Assembly: GCF_900103955.1 (NCBI RefSeq)
Contig: NZ_FNIL01000002.1
Coordinates: 268,485-332,484, forward strand
DNA length: 64,000 nucleotides
Direction of reading: 5' to 3'
Source of the DNA: Alkalicoccus daliensis
Lineage (GTDB): Bacteria > Bacillota > Bacilli > Bacillales > Salisediminibacteriaceae
Shown: one piece after another, positions 6,968 through 15,905 of the stretch
Layout of the letters: each line of letters opens with the position of its first letter
How positions within the stretch are numbered: the stretch's first letter is position 1
The notes under the pieces: model-generated
Database searches by the model: none
Seen by the model: the letters and a program-made list of their open reading frames with translations, nothing else
What the model was told of the DNA's origin: nothing
Made by a program: the position numbers and the translations under genes

Positions 6968-7456
6968 TCAAAAGTTATGAGAACTGTCATAGTGTTTTCC
7001 CGTACAAATATAGGTTTGTAAGATTTGTATTACCTCTTCCAGGGTTTGAACGGCAGTAGATTTTCTTTGTTTAGGTTCTCCAGGCACATGGTGATGATGA
7101 AAGGGGTTGGTTTCTACCCAGCCAGAAGATCCTGGACGGTGGTTTTCGTTGCCGAAAGCCATGATGTGCCTAACTTGTTTCCCCTTGGCCCTTACTCTTT
7201 GTGATTCTTCCCAACCATAATGATACTGTATAATACTTCCGGATTCGTCTAATTTTTCGCTGATAGAAAGTATGGTTTCTCCGTATATCACATGATCTAT
7301 TAAAGGGAATGCGGCTTTGATTTTATTTCTTCCTTTTGGTTGTATATACACTACAGAAGGGTATTTCACTTTTTCAAAAATTGAGGAAGAAGTATCTTCG
7401 AATAAGGAAGCAATGTAACCTAATCGTCTAATTTGATGCTGATTAGGAATATGCAT
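6968..7456 (-). CDS. TumE-like (DUF6516) putative toxin
   Basis: A 162-residue soluble protein. Beta-rich from about 30 to 110, with a His-rich motif Asn-Pro-Phe-His-His-His-His-Val-Pro-Gly near residues 118-127 followed by a helix (Leu-Glu-Glu-Val-Ile-Gln-Ile-Leu). This resembles the DUF6516 family, described as TumE-type toxins. Its ATG follows the stop of the HTH gene with no gap, so the two are one translational unit. Order is HTH gene first, toxin second. The toxin call is by family resemblance and pairing; no activity is shown by sequence alone. Confidence 0.5.
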   Translation of the reverse strand: MHIPNQHQIRRLGYIASLFEDTSSSIFEKVKYPSVVYIQPKGRNKIKAAFPLIDHVIYGETILSISEKLDESGSIIQYHYGWEESQRVRAKGKQVRHIMAFGNENHRPGSSGWVETNPFHHHHVPGEPKQRKSTAVQTLEEVIQILQTYICTGKHYDSSHNF

Positions 7457-8194
7457 TTAATCATCAAGGTCCTTTAATTCTTCTAAAGCGTCTTTCCAAT
7501 CTTTAAAATCCTCAGGCTCTTCTAAATCGTATATATCGATTTTTTCATTTAAAATATCAGCAAAAATATTTTCGAATTTCCCACCATATTCTTCTTCGAA
7601 ATTCTCTATTTCTTGCACCAGTTCTTCAATTAAACGTGCTTTCGTAAGATTTCTGCTGTCAAATTGAGCTTTTAATGCCAGAACCCGTGAGGCCCCTAGA
7701 GAAGATTGAAAGAAATAAGCATTATGGGCAGGGTATTTTTTATGCTGCGTTGTATCGGCCGTTTCCATGCCATTAGCAACCATACGGCTAAGAGTTGCTC
7801 TGGAAACACTTAACCTTTCCTGCAGCTGCTGGCTTGTGAGCAAATAATTGTTTTGATAAATAAATTCTAAATAGCCATATTCGGTTAATTCAAAATATAG
7901 TTTTTCTAAAAAAAACTTCAGTTCAGCAAAATCTTCTACAGAGGGAGCATCCATGCTTAAAAGCTCTAATTTTCGAAGTTCCGCCAAGTAACTATTTATT
8001 GTTTTCATGCTTTCTTCGTCAAAATTTGTCTTAAACTTTACATCATCAGATGGAGAGATATTGGTCACATATCGTTTGTAAAGAAGCTGCGCAAAATAAA
8101 CGTGCTTTAAAAACTTACTAATGTAATACCGATAATCATCGCGAGTATCTTCCTCAGGAAAAAAAGCAGTCTGGGCAGCCAGATTTACCGTCAT
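7457..8194 (-). CDS. HTH protein, putative antitoxin/repressor of the TumE-like pair
   Basis: ATG 8194 follows GGAGGTG. The 245-residue acidic, helical protein carries a helix-turn-helix at about 118-145 (Leu-Thr-Ser-Gln-Gln-Leu...Ser-Arg-Ala-Thr-Leu-Ser-Arg-Met-Val) followed by a turn typical of small MerR/excisionase-like HTH domains. The C-terminal 60 residues are strongly acidic, which suits binding a basic partner. The palindromic operator at 8229-8258 lies 35 bp upstream. Together these point to an autoregulated toxin-antitoxin operon. Confidence 0.6.
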   Translation of the reverse strand: MTVNLAAQTAFFPEEDTRDDYRYYISKFLKHVYFAQLLYKRYVTNISPSDDVKFKTNFDEESMKTINSYLAELRKLELLSMDAPSVEDFAELKFFLEKLYFELTEYGYLEFIYQNNYLLTSQQLQERLSVSRATLSRMVANGMETADTTQHKKYPAHNAYFFQSSLGASRVLALKAQFDSRNLTKARLIEELVQEIENFEEEYGGKFENIFADILNEKIDIYDLEEPEDFKDWKDALEELKDLDD

Positions 8195-8228
8195 TGTATC
8201 AACACCTCCTTGAAGGTATTATAACAGA

Positions 8229-8258
8229 AATGAAACAAAAAATAAATTTTGTTTCATT
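8229..8258. promoter_or_regulatory. Inverted-repeat operator upstream of the HTH/TumE-like operon
   Basis: AATGAAACAAAA (8229-8240) and TTTTGTTTCATT (8247-8258) are perfect 12-bp arms with a 6-base AT spacer. A half-like TGAAACAA follows at 8276-8283. The location upstream of the HTH gene suggests autoregulation. Confidence 0.65.
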
Positions 8259-8351
8259 AATAAAAGGAGCATTTTTGAAACAACTGAAAATATAGCTTGC
8301 TTTCAAAAAAACATATTCTAATTCATAGAATTCACTTACTTGAAAACTTTT

Positions 8352-8462
8352 TTAAATTAGAAATAAGAGTTGAATATAGATGAATTTGCTAAATTTCGCA
8401 GTATAATCTTCTTTGTTTTGTATGTGCAATGGAATTACAACAACTTCAAAACCCTCTTGTTT
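8352..8462 (-). pseudogene. Short minus-strand coding relic in the gap 8259-8568
   Basis: A 36-codon startless frame between two stops reads like real protein (Gly-Phe-Glu-Val-Val-Val-Ile-Pro-Leu-His-Ile-Gln). Family unknown. The rest of the 8259-8568 gap is AT-rich and shows nothing else I can name. Confidence 0.25.
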
Positions 8463-8568
8463 TTAGAAATATTTGTAATATGATTTCCGGTTTGTTATGT
8501 TCGAAGTGATTAGCAACTGTAACACCTTTCTTAAAATTTTTATCAAATAATTCATGGATAAGGTGGCT

Positions 8569-8799
8569 ATGATGACAAATTCAAACAAATCAAAGTCGAT
8601 GGGAATATTAGAAGCGATGGGTAAATCTCCATGGCGTTATTCATACAGCGCACTTTTATCTGTCGTGACGATGTTATTTATGGACATTGTATATAGTATG
8701 GCAAGCCCAAATGGCTTGTTTGGATTGATAGTTATCGCTGTCGCAGTTTTCTTAATAAATTATGCTTATGTCGTTAACAGAAAATCAAACAGGGAATAA
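8569..8799 (+). CDS. Small two-helix membrane protein
   Basis: ATG 8569 (or 8572) follows AAGGTGG. About 76 residues: a polar N-terminus, then hydrophobic segments at about 25-43 and 49-66 and a basic end. Not recognised. It precedes the lipoprotein gene 8889-9701 on the same strand. Confidence 0.55.
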   Translation: MMTNSNKSKSMGILEAMGKSPWRYSYSALLSVVTMLFMDIVYSMASPNGLFGLIVIAVAVFLINYAYVVNRKSNRE

Positions 8800-8888
8800 A
8801 AACAGGAGAGGTTTGTTTGCATTTTTATAAAGCTGAACTAAATGTTATTTTCTTCTTCACAATATATGCAGGGAAAAGAGGTAATCAA

Positions 8889-9701
8889 GTGAAAAAACGA
8901 TATATACTTTCTTTCACAAGTGTAATGGTACTCGCAGGTTGCGGTGATAACACTGCTGAAGAGAATGAGACAAATGATAACGGAAATGATGAAATAAATG
9001 AGGAAGCGGAAAATAATGCGCAGCTGGAGGAGGAAGAGGCTGCTGCTATTTTAGAGGAAGCATTAGCGGAGTTTGATGAGATAGAAAGTGTATACCGGGA
9101 AAGACCGATAGATTCTGACGGAGACGATCCGGACATTACGGGAGAGGAAAAAGAATGGGTTTTTGTTGAAGATGGCGACGTGCTCGTGCACCGGGAAAGA
9201 GAATTTCCGGAAGAAGAACTAAGGACGTACATGTTTACAGATCGGGAGGACCCAGAGTACGCAATTTTTTATGAGGAAGGCAGTCAAGAAGCGATCCGCT
9301 ATCAAATTCCAGAGACTCCTACAGGAGCGGAAGAGGTGGCCTGGTTTCAACAGCAGCAGGAATTATTCGAAGCAATACTGGAGGATGGAGAGGCCGAACT
9401 GTTGAGAGATGAAGAATTAAATGGGTTCGATACCTATGTTCTCGAGACTTTCTATCAGGATGTATCTTACCGCTGGTTTGACCAGGAGACGCATTTTCAA
9501 GTTCGTGCGGAAGTCGACGTGGATCTGGAAGGGCCAGGGATAGTGGAGTCAAATATAGAAGAACGTGAGCTTACGGAGGAAGTATACACCTATGAAATCA
9601 ACCCGACATTTGATGAATCTCTGTTTGAACTGCCGGAAGACATGGAACTCGCGGAAGGGTCTTATGAAGATATCCCGGAGGAACGGGTGGAAGAATTTTA
9701 A
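8889..9701 (+). CDS. Acidic lipoprotein, LolA/LppX-like fold (DUF6612-like)
   Basis: GTG 8889 follows AAGAGGTAATCAA. The 270-residue protein has a signal peptide ending in Leu-Ala-Gly-Cys (lipobox, Cys about 18). After a Glu/Asn-rich linker there is a domain of about 220 residues of long strands ending in Asn-Pro-Thr-Phe-Asp-Glu-Ser-Leu-Phe-Glu-Leu-Pro-Glu, a closing motif seen in LolA-like and DUF6612 proteins. It is anchored on the outer face of the membrane; ligand unknown. Similar architecture is seen at 16708-17430 and 61632-62531. An upstream in-frame start at 8817 would destroy the signal peptide. Confidence 0.7.
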   Translation: MKKRYILSFTSVMVLAGCGDNTAEENETNDNGNDEINEEAENNAQLEEEEAAAILEEALAEFDEIESVYRERPIDSDGDDPDITGEEKEWVFVEDGDVLVHREREFPEEELRTYMFTDREDPEYAIFYEEGSQEAIRYQIPETPTGAEEVAWFQQQQELFEAILEDGEAELLRDEELNGFDTYVLETFYQDVSYRWFDQETHFQVRAEVDVDLEGPGIVESNIEERELTEEVYTYEINPTFDESLFELPEDMELAEGSYEDIPEERVEEF

Positions 9702-9900
9702 TCATGCAGGAACTCTATTATATTTTCCTTTATGAATGAATTCCGTCATCCACTTTTAAATTGAAAATGTTTGAATGCTCCTATGGCAGGACCTTAAGCG
9801 TAGCAGAGTCATGAACTGCTCTTATTTCTCCGCGCAGCCGGGGATTATCATAAGCAAAAGAAAAGTGAATACTCCTTGATAAAAGCAACCCCTCCGTGAA

Positions 9901-10272
9901 TTATCCTTCTATTAATGCGGTGTACAAAATATCTTCCTCTTCCACCACAGCGATAATATACAAAGAGGGTTCCTGCTTCTCTGAGGTGGAGTAAAGGGGC
10001 GTACCCGGAGGAAGCGCTGTGGAAGTAAATTCAGCAAAGTTTTCCGCGCGTAACGCAGTACTGTCAATTTCTCCAATTCTCTCTTCCTTTGTGAAATCCC
10101 TAATATCACCCCGCTCTATATTCGTAGCATTTGCGTATACTACGTCTTCGTATAGAAAGATATCTGCTTCAGGATTGGATGATAATATATCTTCAGGGTT
10201 CGGGTTTGCGGTTTCCTCCGGCGTATTACTGCAGGCAGCCAGCAGGAAGAAAATTAACAGTTTCCATTTGAT
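9901..10272 (-). CDS. Small lipoprotein with an ATC start, paralogue 1 of 3
   Basis: The signal peptide and lipobox (Leu-Ala-Ala-Cys) are in frame from ATC 10272, which sits 7 bases from a perfect GGAGGG (10280-10285 on the plus strand). No ATG, GTG or TTG is available there; the only upstream ATG (10341) overlaps the previous gene and lacks a site. The mature domain of about 100 residues has the block Glu-Asp-Ile-Leu-Ser-Ser-Asn-Pro-Glu-Ala-Asp-Ile-Phe and ends in Leu-Ile-Glu-Gly, shared with 13597-13998 and the dead copy at 17466-17826. Function unknown. ATC may be a rare natural start or a mutated ATG. Confidence 0.6.
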   Translation of the reverse strand: MKWKLLIFFLLAACSNTPEETANPNPEDILSSNPEADIFLYEDVVYANATNIERGDIRDFTKEERIGEIDSTALRAENFAEFTSTALPPGTPLYSTSEKQEPSLYIIAVVEEEDILYTALIEG

Positions 10273-10298
10273 AAGAGATCCCTCCGTTTCATCACGCC

Positions 10299-10754
10299 TT
10301 ATTGGCTTTCTTCTAAATAAGAATCTGTTCTCTCGATCCACGTTTCTATATCAGCTGTCATTCCAAAAAATACATAGATTAAATAAGCGAGCGTCACGAC
10401 AAAAAAACCTAAAACAATCCAATAAATAATTCTTCCTGACATCTCCATATAATCTCTGCTCTGTATTTTTGTTCGATAGAGGAAAAAGACGATGATTAAT
10501 AAGACAATACTGGGGATTTGAAACAAAATTGTCTGCTGACGATCTATGATGTTTCTCAACGTTGCTGCAGCCAGAGCTACAGCGGAATCTGCATCTAAAG
10601 GGTAACTTCGTATTTCAGTCTGGTAAGAGCTATAAACCGTGAGCGTTTCGTTGCTTTCTTCGTAAGCATACCCGCCCGGCACAGCTTCCTGGAAATAAAA
10701 AAAGAAAATTAACATCGCAATTGGTATAAGCAGCAGGTAAGCAGCTTTTTTCAA
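10299..10754 (-). CDS. Membrane protein with an extracytoplasmic loop
   Basis: TTG 10754 follows TAGGAGTG. The 151-residue product has hydrophobic helices at about 6-22, 77-95 and 108-130, with a 50-residue loop rich in Ser/Tyr/Thr between helices 1 and 2. No family recognised. It lies 26 bp upstream of the lipoprotein gene 9901-10272 on the same strand and may form an operon with it. Confidence 0.65.
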   Translation of the reverse strand: MKKAAYLLLIPIAMLIFFFYFQEAVPGGYAYEESNETLTVYSSYQTEIRSYPLDADSAVALAAATLRNIIDRQQTILFQIPSIVLLIIVFFLYRTKIQSRDYMEMSGRIIYWIVLGFFVVTLAYLIYVFFGMTADIETWIERTDSYLEESQ

Positions 10755-10881
10755 AAAATCACTCCTATGTCTTTAATCTTTCAGCTGAAAGCACAGCGCA
10801 GCCAGACACGGATCACAAATTGTCAGGTGGACTGTCCAGTATTTCCACTGGATCTAATCATACAAACCAGGAGTCTTAAAT

Positions 10882-10971
10882 CTATCCGAAAATTTCTCCA
10901 CCGAGCGCCTGAATGTTCTCTTCCGAGGAATCAGAGCATCCGACAGTCAAGGCAAGCAGGGAGACACTAAA
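10882..10971 (-). pseudogene. Lipoprotein signal-peptide relic
   Basis: A startless minus-strand frame encodes a hydrophobic core and lipobox (Ala-Leu-Thr-Val-Gly-Cys-Ser-Asp) and stops at TAG 10882. It is the 5' end of a lost lipoprotein gene. The rest of the gap 10755-11149 shows nothing else. Confidence 0.45.
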
Positions 10972-11149
10972 TGTAAAGCCAGATAAATAGCGGATAGCAA
11001 TCCTTTCTTTGTAAATAAATTCTATAAAAAAATTCTATTTCCTGCTTTCATTGAAACAACTGAGTCCTTATAACACTTAAGATGGATGCTATTTTCCAAA
11101 AATACCTGCTTGTGGTAACCTGGATATAAAATACAGCCGGGGGGATAAA

Positions 11150-11662
11150 ATGAAAAGGGTATTCGCTTATTTTTTAGTCGCAACGATTTGTTTTGGAGGA
11201 ATCATGTCACTGATCATTCAAAATTTTTCCCTGGGTATGACAAGCGGGCTCATTTTCGGGAGCCTTAATACACTATTTAATGGAACGATCCACTATGTAA
11301 ACAGCGTAAAGCTGGGGATCAATCCAAATGCACCGCTGAAAGCGAAAAAAGAATTGATAGTAGCAATGCCGGAAAATGAAGCAATACAGGCATGCAGGGA
11401 AGCGCTGGATCAGCTGGAAAATATACGCACGGTAAAGCAGGAAGAGAAGCATCGGATTACTGCAACAACAGAAGCCTCCTTAATGACATTAGGAGAGAGC
11501 ATGTCCTGTGAGTTTACGAGGCATGAAGCAGAGCAAACCAGGGTGTCTATTATCAGCAAACCAAAGCTTTCTACTACAATGATTGATGATAGAAGCAGCC
11601 ATAAGAATTTACAGCGGCTGGCAGCTGCACTTCCCCGGGAAAAAGTCATTTCCCAAAAATGA
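11150..11662 (+). CDS. Membrane-anchored cytoplasmic-domain protein
   Basis: ATG 11150 follows GGGGGGATAAA. Two transmembrane helices at about 5-25 and 28-50 are followed by a soluble domain of about 110 residues (with Met-Pro-Glu-Asn-Glu-Ala-Ile and a Thr-rich beta region). No family recognised. It stands alone between convergent neighbours. Confidence 0.6.
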   Translation: MKRVFAYFLVATICFGGIMSLIIQNFSLGMTSGLIFGSLNTLFNGTIHYVNSVKLGINPNAPLKAKKELIVAMPENEAIQACREALDQLENIRTVKQEEKHRITATTEASLMTLGESMSCEFTRHEAEQTRVSIISKPKLSTTMIDDRSSHKNLQRLAAALPREKVISQK

Positions 11663-12007
11663 AGCCTGGTTTTTGCTTGGGGGTGAGGGAGATCTACATA
11701 AAGGATCAACATTTTATCTTAGAAATGATACTTTTCATGACGGCATATATTTTCTATTATATTGAATTCTATTTTTAAATGTGATAAGCACAATCGTGAC
11801 AGGATTCATTCTGATATGTTTATTACTTTCCCTGAAAAAATCTGAGTAGCACGAAAAGTATAATTGTAAAAACGATGATCGCCATACTTGCTATAAGTAA
11901 AAATTATTTATAAGCTTCTATTTTAAAAAGGGTTTGCTTAAGAAGGTTCAATTAATTTGAAACATCTGGCTTACGATAACGACTTATATTGTAAGGAGGC
12001 GTAATAA
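11663..12007. other. Gap without a confident gene
   Basis: Mostly AT-rich. A startless plus-strand frame ending in TAG at about 11846 encodes a single hydrophobic helix and may be a membrane-protein relic. A purine-rich AAGGAGG at 11993-11999 is the ribosome binding site of the next gene. Confidence 0.3.
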
Positions 12008-12340
12008 ATGAAAAAAGCATTGTTTGGGCTTCTTACAATTATGTTAGTAATAATTGCTGCTTACTTTTTTTATAATCATGTACTGCATAATACTTACAAA
12101 GGGACAGTAATTAAAATAGAAGAGAATGCTATGTTGTTTGCTACAGAAAGTTCGCTCGAAATAGAAAAAGAACTTTCCGAGAAAGAGCTTCAGCAATATA
12201 TGGATAATTCTATATGGTTTAATACTTCTGAAGAAAAAATAGAGAAAATACAAATTGGAGACATCGTAACGGTGCGGGCAGGAAATGCAGTTGATGAATC
12301 GCTCCCGCCGCGAATGGATGCAGAGCAGATTAAAAAATAG
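12008..12340 (+). CDS. DUF3221 family secreted or membrane-anchored protein
   Basis: ATG 12008 follows AAGGAGG. An N-terminal hydrophobic helix (5-22) has no lipobox, so the protein is probably membrane-anchored with the domain outside. Residues 30-108 fit the DUF3221 OB-like domain: Tyr-Lys-Gly-Thr-Val-Ile-Lys-Ile-Glu-Glu, then Gly-Asp-Ile-Val-Thr-Val and a C-terminal Ala-Glu-Gln-Ile. Function of the family is unknown. Confidence 0.7.
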   Translation: MKKALFGLLTIMLVIIAAYFFYNHVLHNTYKGTVIKIEENAMLFATESSLEIEKELSEKELQQYMDNSIWFNTSEEKIEKIQIGDIVTVRAGNAVDESLPPRMDAEQIKK

Positions 12341-12385
12341 GTTCGGATAATGTTTGTAAACTTGAAAAATATTCTAGTAAATAGA

Positions 12386-12428
12386 AATAACACCCTGATT
12401 GAGACTCATTCTCTTGCAGGGTGTTATT
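12386..12428. terminator. Bidirectional terminator between convergent genes
   Basis: AATAACACCCTG (12386-12397) and CAGGGTGTTATT (12417-12428) form a 12-bp perfect stem that serves both the DUF3221 gene and the minus-strand gene ending at 12429. Confidence 0.8.
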
Positions 12429-12902
12429 TTAATACATCTCGTATATCTCACTTTCACTTACCATCCACTGATCCTCCTCATACATTAATTCCATCTCCAA
12501 ACCTATCATCCCGTCCATACCTCGGTATTTTTGCGCTTGTATCACCATGTCAGAGGGGGACTCATAAGTCACTTCCTCCACACTTAATACAATCCCTTCC
12601 AAAATTCCCGTCGCAGGATCTTCTCTTTCTAATAACTCCGGAACAGTAGCGTTAATAATATCGACCTCATAATTATCCTCAAAGTGGTGCACAATTTCTT
12701 CTATTTCTGCTTCCGTTAAATCTTCTGCTTCAGTGAAATCAATAGAGATATACTGTTTGTCACTATTTAACGCCGAGTCCTCTTCCATTAATTTTTCGAA
12801 CATCGCAATGTATGCCTGAGAAACTTCTCCATCCAGTTCGTCTTTATCCACGGAGCATCCGAACAGGAATAACATACCTATGGTCATTAGGATAATCCTC
12901 AT
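12429..12902 (-). CDS. Acidic small lipoprotein
   Basis: ATG 12902 follows GAAGGAGAAA. The signal peptide ends in Leu-Phe-Gly-Cys (lipobox). The mature part of about 140 residues is very acidic, with a Thr-Glu-Ala-Glu helix and strands near the C-terminus (Gly-Leu-Glu-Met-Glu-Leu-Met-Tyr, Trp-Met-Val-Ser). No family recognised. It shares a strand with the membrane protein upstream, with a 92-bp gap. Confidence 0.65.
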   Translation of the reverse strand: MRIILMTIGMLFLFGCSVDKDELDGEVSQAYIAMFEKLMEEDSALNSDKQYISIDFTEAEDLTEAEIEEIVHHFEDNYEVDIINATVPELLEREDPATGILEGIVLSVEEVTYESPSDMVIQAQKYRGMDGMIGLEMELMYEEDQWMVSESEIYEMY

Positions 12903-12994
12903 TTTCTCTCCTTCTTTCAAAATGATTAAATACACGATATCGGGAAAAGACTGGTAATCATAATTTATAAATTTCTAAATTGCCATTGCCGGGC

Positions 12995-13420
12995 TTAGCT
13001 TCTGTGTGCAGTCCTGCGTTGTTCAATAATCAGATGAACAGAATAAGAAACGATCAAAATTATCCCTGTTAAAAAAGCGACAAATAAGCCTAGCATGCCC
13101 AGCATTCCGACCCATCCAATCGTAAATGTATTAAAAAATAGCTGATAACAAAATCCTAATAGAATAATCGCAATTGGAACATTAAAAGGAAATATGCGCT
13201 TCCAAGCGACTGCCAAAAAAGTAATCATAGCCACGATAATAACCGCAGTAATAACATTCAGGGATCCCCAACGAAATGCTGTACGGGACTGTGCAGCTTC
13301 CCCAACAGCGGTGGAAGTGTTTAAGTCATACATTGTCATGCCTGCAGTGATAATTGCCAGCAGTAAAGCTATGATAAAAACACTCCAATTTATGTTTTTC
13401 AAGGTACCTTCGTTCTTCAT
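12995..13420 (-). CDS. Four-helix membrane protein
   Basis: ATG 13420 follows GAAAGAGGTGAAA; the longer frame to 13474 has no site. The 141-residue product has hydrophobic segments at about 11-30, 53-70, 78-95 and 105-127 and a basic C-terminus. No family recognised. It may be co-transcribed with the lipoprotein gene downstream. Confidence 0.65.
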   Translation of the reverse strand: MKNEGTLKNINWSVFIIALLLAIITAGMTMYDLNTSTAVGEAAQSRTAFRWGSLNVITAVIIVAMITFLAVAWKRIFPFNVPIAIILLGFCYQLFFNTFTIGWVGMLGMLGLFVAFLTGIILIVSYSVHLIIEQRRTAHRS

Positions 13421-13596
13421 TTTAATTTCACCTCTTTCAGCTGTCTTCTTATGAAAGTGACACCACCATTTCACGTATACAAAAATAGCGGGGAGAGTAA
13501 AAGCAATTACATTATATCGAAATGTTAGTAACTTCTTTAACTCGTACCTGCTGGCAGTATAAATAAAATTTAGAGGATGTATCCTACAGAAAACTT

Positions 13597-13998
13597 CTAG
13601 CCTTCGATTAATCCTATATATCTGATCTCTTCACCTTCCACCACTGCAATATAAATAGCTCCTCTATGTTCATTGTGATCAAATATTTTTGTGCCCACAG
13701 GAAGTTCTGTCGCAGTTCCACTTTCAAACTCCTGAATATTTGTAGACTGCTTCGTGATTTCCATTACTTCTTCCCCTAAAGTTAAATCTGCTTCCATCAC
13801 CCAATCGATATCCTCTGCATTGGAGTAAATAATATCTCCCGCCATAAAAATATCAGCATCCGGAGAACTTGATAATACTTCTTCAGCTGTAGGATTACCA
13901 ATGGTTTCCTCTGCATTCCCCTCATTGTTGTCCGGTTGAATTTCACAAGCCGCTAATAATAAAATTACAACGATAAGTACGTATAATTTTCTTATCAT
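13597..13998 (-). CDS. Small lipoprotein, paralogue 2 of 3
   Basis: ATG 13998 follows AGGGGGC. The 133-residue precursor has the lipobox Leu-Ala-Ala-Cys (Cys about 18), an Asn/Glu-rich linker, then the block Glu-Glu-Val-Leu-Ser-Ser-Ser-Pro-Asp-Ala-Asp-Ile-Phe and Asp-Ile-Ile-Tyr-Ser-Asn-Ala-Glu, and ends Tyr-Ile-Gly-Leu-Ile-Glu-Gly. It is the intact reference copy for the paralogues at 9901-10272 and 17466-17826. Unknown role at the outer membrane face. Confidence 0.7.
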   Translation of the reverse strand: MIRKLYVLIVVILLLAACEIQPDNNEGNAEETIGNPTAEEVLSSSPDADIFMAGDIIYSNAEDIDWVMEADLTLGEEVMEITKQSTNIQEFESGTATELPVGTKIFDHNEHRGAIYIAVVEGEEIRYIGLIEG

Positions 13999-14195
13999 CT
14001 GATTGCCCCCTTTATTGCAGTGAGATCCTTGGCAGTAGATTATTCAATATTGATTTTGTTAATTAATAATTTCCGTAATTAAATAAACTTTTCAGTGAGG
14101 TGTATAAGAATAAAACATCAGAACTGGAAAACTTATTTTCCAATAATATGGTACCATTAATATTAGCATAATTTGTTAGTCAAGGAGGAGAGTCT

Positions 14196-14660
14196 GTGAG
14201 TGATTTCAAGCTGACTTTTTGGAATCCAATTTTCAATCATGAAATTCAAGTATCTAATACTTATAGAGAAAGCGGCTACGATGCGCTTGAGCTGCATTCA
14301 GTGGAAAGGGACGCCGGGCTTTGTCTGATATTCGAAGATAACCAATTTATGTATAGATTTCATTATGAGCAGCTGGAAGAAGAAAACAGGTTTATGGAAA
14401 TTTATTCAGTAGTTTTTACACCGGAGCATATGAGAAACGATTTAATAGGAGAGGCACTTGTCCTTTTAAATAAGCGAAACAAAAAGTTTTGGCCGTTTTT
14501 TAAAGCTGAAGGTTCTACATTACTGCAGTGGTGTAGAAATCAAATGTCTCTCCATTTACAAGCAGATAAATCCGTATGTCACCATGTTTACTTTACTTCG
14601 GATGAAGTGATTGAAGTTATTGCAGAGAAAGCTCCTGAAGTACAGATAGATAAAAAGTAA
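14196..14660 (+). CDS. Hypothetical soluble protein
   Basis: GTG 14196 follows AAGGAGGAGAG. The 154-residue product has no signal or membrane segment, with an N-terminal beta region and a helical C-terminal half. Not recognised. It is followed after 17 bp by a membrane protein gene on the same strand, so the two are probably an operon. Confidence 0.6.
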   Translation: MSDFKLTFWNPIFNHEIQVSNTYRESGYDALELHSVERDAGLCLIFEDNQFMYRFHYEQLEEENRFMEIYSVVFTPEHMRNDLIGEALVLLNKRNKKFWPFFKAEGSTLLQWCRNQMSLHLQADKSVCHHVYFTSDEVIEVIAEKAPEVQIDKK

Positions 14661-14677
14661 GAGAGGAGGGAACAAGA

Positions 14678-15178
14678 TTGAAATGGGGGTTACTGCAGTT
14701 ATTAACGGTTTTCGTCATCGTGATAATTATGTGGATGTCAAATTACATAAGTCAGAACAGAGCAATTCCAAATGCGGCAGGGGAGTGGACAGCTGTAAAT
14801 TCACCTTACACTGTGTTTTTGGTGATTACACTTATTCTCGGTTGTTTCTTTCTCCTCTTTGTGTTTGAAGCAAGGAAAGAAAACAGTTTCTTCACGCATC
14901 CGCTTTGGCACAAGGGGCCTGTATTGATCGGTATAATCGGATTCGTCTCCATCGTGCTTTTCCTGGCAGGAGGAACATTCGGCCCTCTCATGCTATGGAC
15001 AGCACAAATTCCAGCACTGATATACAGCTTTTTCATTTACTTTCTTTTCGTGATATTTATATTTATCTTCGCCATCCAGCATAAAAGAAACAGCTTTCAG
15101 CAGCCATTCGAAAAAACTATTTATATTTCTTCGCTTTGGACACTCGGACTGTTTTTTGGTGTGTTTTTTCTCTTATGA
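14678..15178 (+). CDS. Five-helix membrane protein
   Basis: TTG 14678 follows GAGAGGAGGG. The 166 residues have hydrophobic helices at about 5-22, 45-62, 80-98, 107-127 and 148-166. No family recognised. Second gene of an apparent operon with 14196-14660. Confidence 0.6.
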   Translation: MKWGLLQLLTVFVIVIIMWMSNYISQNRAIPNAAGEWTAVNSPYTVFLVITLILGCFFLLFVFEARKENSFFTHPLWHKGPVLIGIIGFVSIVLFLAGGTFGPLMLWTAQIPALIYSFFIYFLFVIFIFIFAIQHKRNSFQQPFEKTIYISSLWTLGLFFGVFFLL

Positions 15179-15360
15179 GAATAAGTGGTTCATCATTTTG
15201 AAATGAGGAAGAACATACTGCTAGAGGCAGTTTTGTCCGGGAAGCCTTCATAGAAATAAAGGCGGGTACTCATTATTTTTTATCTTAGAGTTCGCTTTCC
15301 ATTAGTAGGAATCACCTGTATTTAATTTAAATGTCTGCATCATAGAAAGGAGAATAATTT

Positions 15361-15645
15361 TTGAAATCTCTGCTTGAGTTATTTGGTACTAATTATTTCA
15401 CTCACATTATAGGAATTCTGAGTTTAGGCACTTTTCCTTTTCTTGTCGGTTATTTTATTCTTTATAAGAAATTTAATTTATCTGAAGAATGGAGTACGCT
15501 GATTCCTGGCAGTGTATGTGGGCTTTTATTATTTTGGATGACAGTTACATATCTGGATGATCCCCCGTATGTACTGTTTGGTTTTTTCGCTTTATTGATG
15601 GTCTTTATATTATTCAAACTACGCAGAAAGAAAGCTGCTCAGTGA
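15361..15645 (+). CDS. Small three-helix membrane protein
   Basis: TTG 15361 follows AAAGGAGAA. The 94 residues form helices at about 13-33, 43-60 and 68-86, with a basic Arg/Lys tail. Not recognised. Confidence 0.55.
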   Translation: MKSLLELFGTNYFTHIIGILSLGTFPFLVGYFILYKKFNLSEEWSTLIPGSVCGLLLFWMTVTYLDDPPYVLFGFFALLMVFILFKLRRKKAAQ

Positions 15646-15801
15646 GTCTACATACAAAAACATTAATGCAAACGAATTCCTCTTAAGCTTGAGAAAAAAA
15701 TTAATAATAAAACAAGTTAAAATAAAAGAAGTGAAAGCCATTTTTGAAGCCCTGCATATAAAGAAAAGAGAATGGACTTTTACTTAAACTTAAAGGGAAG
15801 T

Positions 15802-15831
15802 AATACCTCACTAAGAGAATGGTATTTTTTT
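15802..15831 (+). terminator. Short terminator-like hairpin
   Basis: AATACC (15802-15807) pairs with GGTATT (15821-15826), followed by a T run. It lies about 160 bp after the previous gene. Confidence 0.4.
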
Positions 15832-15905
15832 CGAACTTTTAACTACACAGGCTGCGTTGAATGAGTTTGTTCCTTATAAATTGAAGTGGAGAGGGGAAAT
15901 CAGAA

